Assembly (NCBI GenBank): GCA_902780025.1
Contig: CACZDV010000008.1
Coordinates: forward strand, 86,679-150,678
Reading direction: 5' to 3'
DNA from: an uncultured Prevotellaceae bacterium
GTDB taxonomy: Bacteria > Bacteroidota > Bacteroidia > Bacteroidales > Bacteroidaceae
Length of the DNA stretch: 64,000 nucleotides
The notes beneath the pieces are model-generated. The model ran no database searches, was not told where the DNA came from, and worked only from the letters and a program-made list of their open reading frames with translations. Within the stretch, counting starts at the first letter, position 1; each line of letters begins with the position of its first letter. Shown here in pieces: positions 63,907 to 64,000 of this stretch. Position numbers and translations under genes: made by a program.

Positions 63907-64000
<94 letters not shown>

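Overview
The window reads as chromosomal DNA of a gut- or rumen-type Bacteroidales bacterium, most likely Prevotella or a close relative. Three things point there: Bacteroidetes-type promoters (TTTG about 19-21 bases before TAnnTTTG); family markers such as a DUF3078 outer-membrane protein, a TonB receptor, GH43 and GH106 enzymes, a GT3 glycogen synthase and a K+-dependent membrane pyrophosphatase; and almost no purine-rich ribosome binding sites. No search could be run. All family calls come from motifs read by eye.

Layout. 1-445 is repeat-rich intergenic DNA. 445-4823 holds a DUF3078 gene, yidC and an AAA ATPase. 4943-17494 is a tightly coupled minus-strand operon: response regulator/PP2C phosphatase, WD40-like membrane protein, periplasmic-propeller sensor whose H-box lacks its histidine, soluble histidine kinase, single-module NRPS (C-A-PCP-TE) and TonB receptor. 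It lies 21 bases after hppA. 19812-35740 carries a TlpA-like thioredoxin, an ATP-grasp-like protein with a GH43 and a GH106 hydrolase, a HAD phosphatase with pgi, cell-surface proteins, and rny-zapA. 35824-40123 is a glycogen pair (synthase, phosphorylase). 40691-43965 is an envelope-stress-like cluster (ECF sigma factor, putative anti-sigma, periplasmic protein, L,D-transpeptidase). 44054-49430 has rnz, a lipoprotein, mazG and valS.

49431-61000 is the accessory region. After about 1.1 kb of simple repeats and hairpins come a good promoter, a roughly 300-base structured RNA with a terminator, a perfect 12-bp inverted repeat, and then a lower-GC operon: MmeI-like adenine methyltransferase without a visible nuclease domain, SF2 helicase, a small helicase-associated module protein, a GIY-YIG (T5orf172)/ASCH protein, a second ASCH protein, two small unknown proteins and a WYL regulator. 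Two internal promoters share a near-identical 34-base element. This looks like a defence or restriction-type system of unfamiliar composition and is the main candidate for something undescribed. Next to it is a degraded HigBA-like toxin-antitoxin pair. The window ends with an esterase, an FtsZ homologue beside an uncharacterised gene, and the 3' part of a 5S rRNA on the minus strand.

A second theme is repeats inside genes. valS contains three copies of a small palindromic element in frame plus a heptamer array. The ATP-grasp-like gene carries three 22-base units also found at the window start. The GH43 gene has a heptamer array in a linker, and the HAD gene takes its start codon from a 9-base array.
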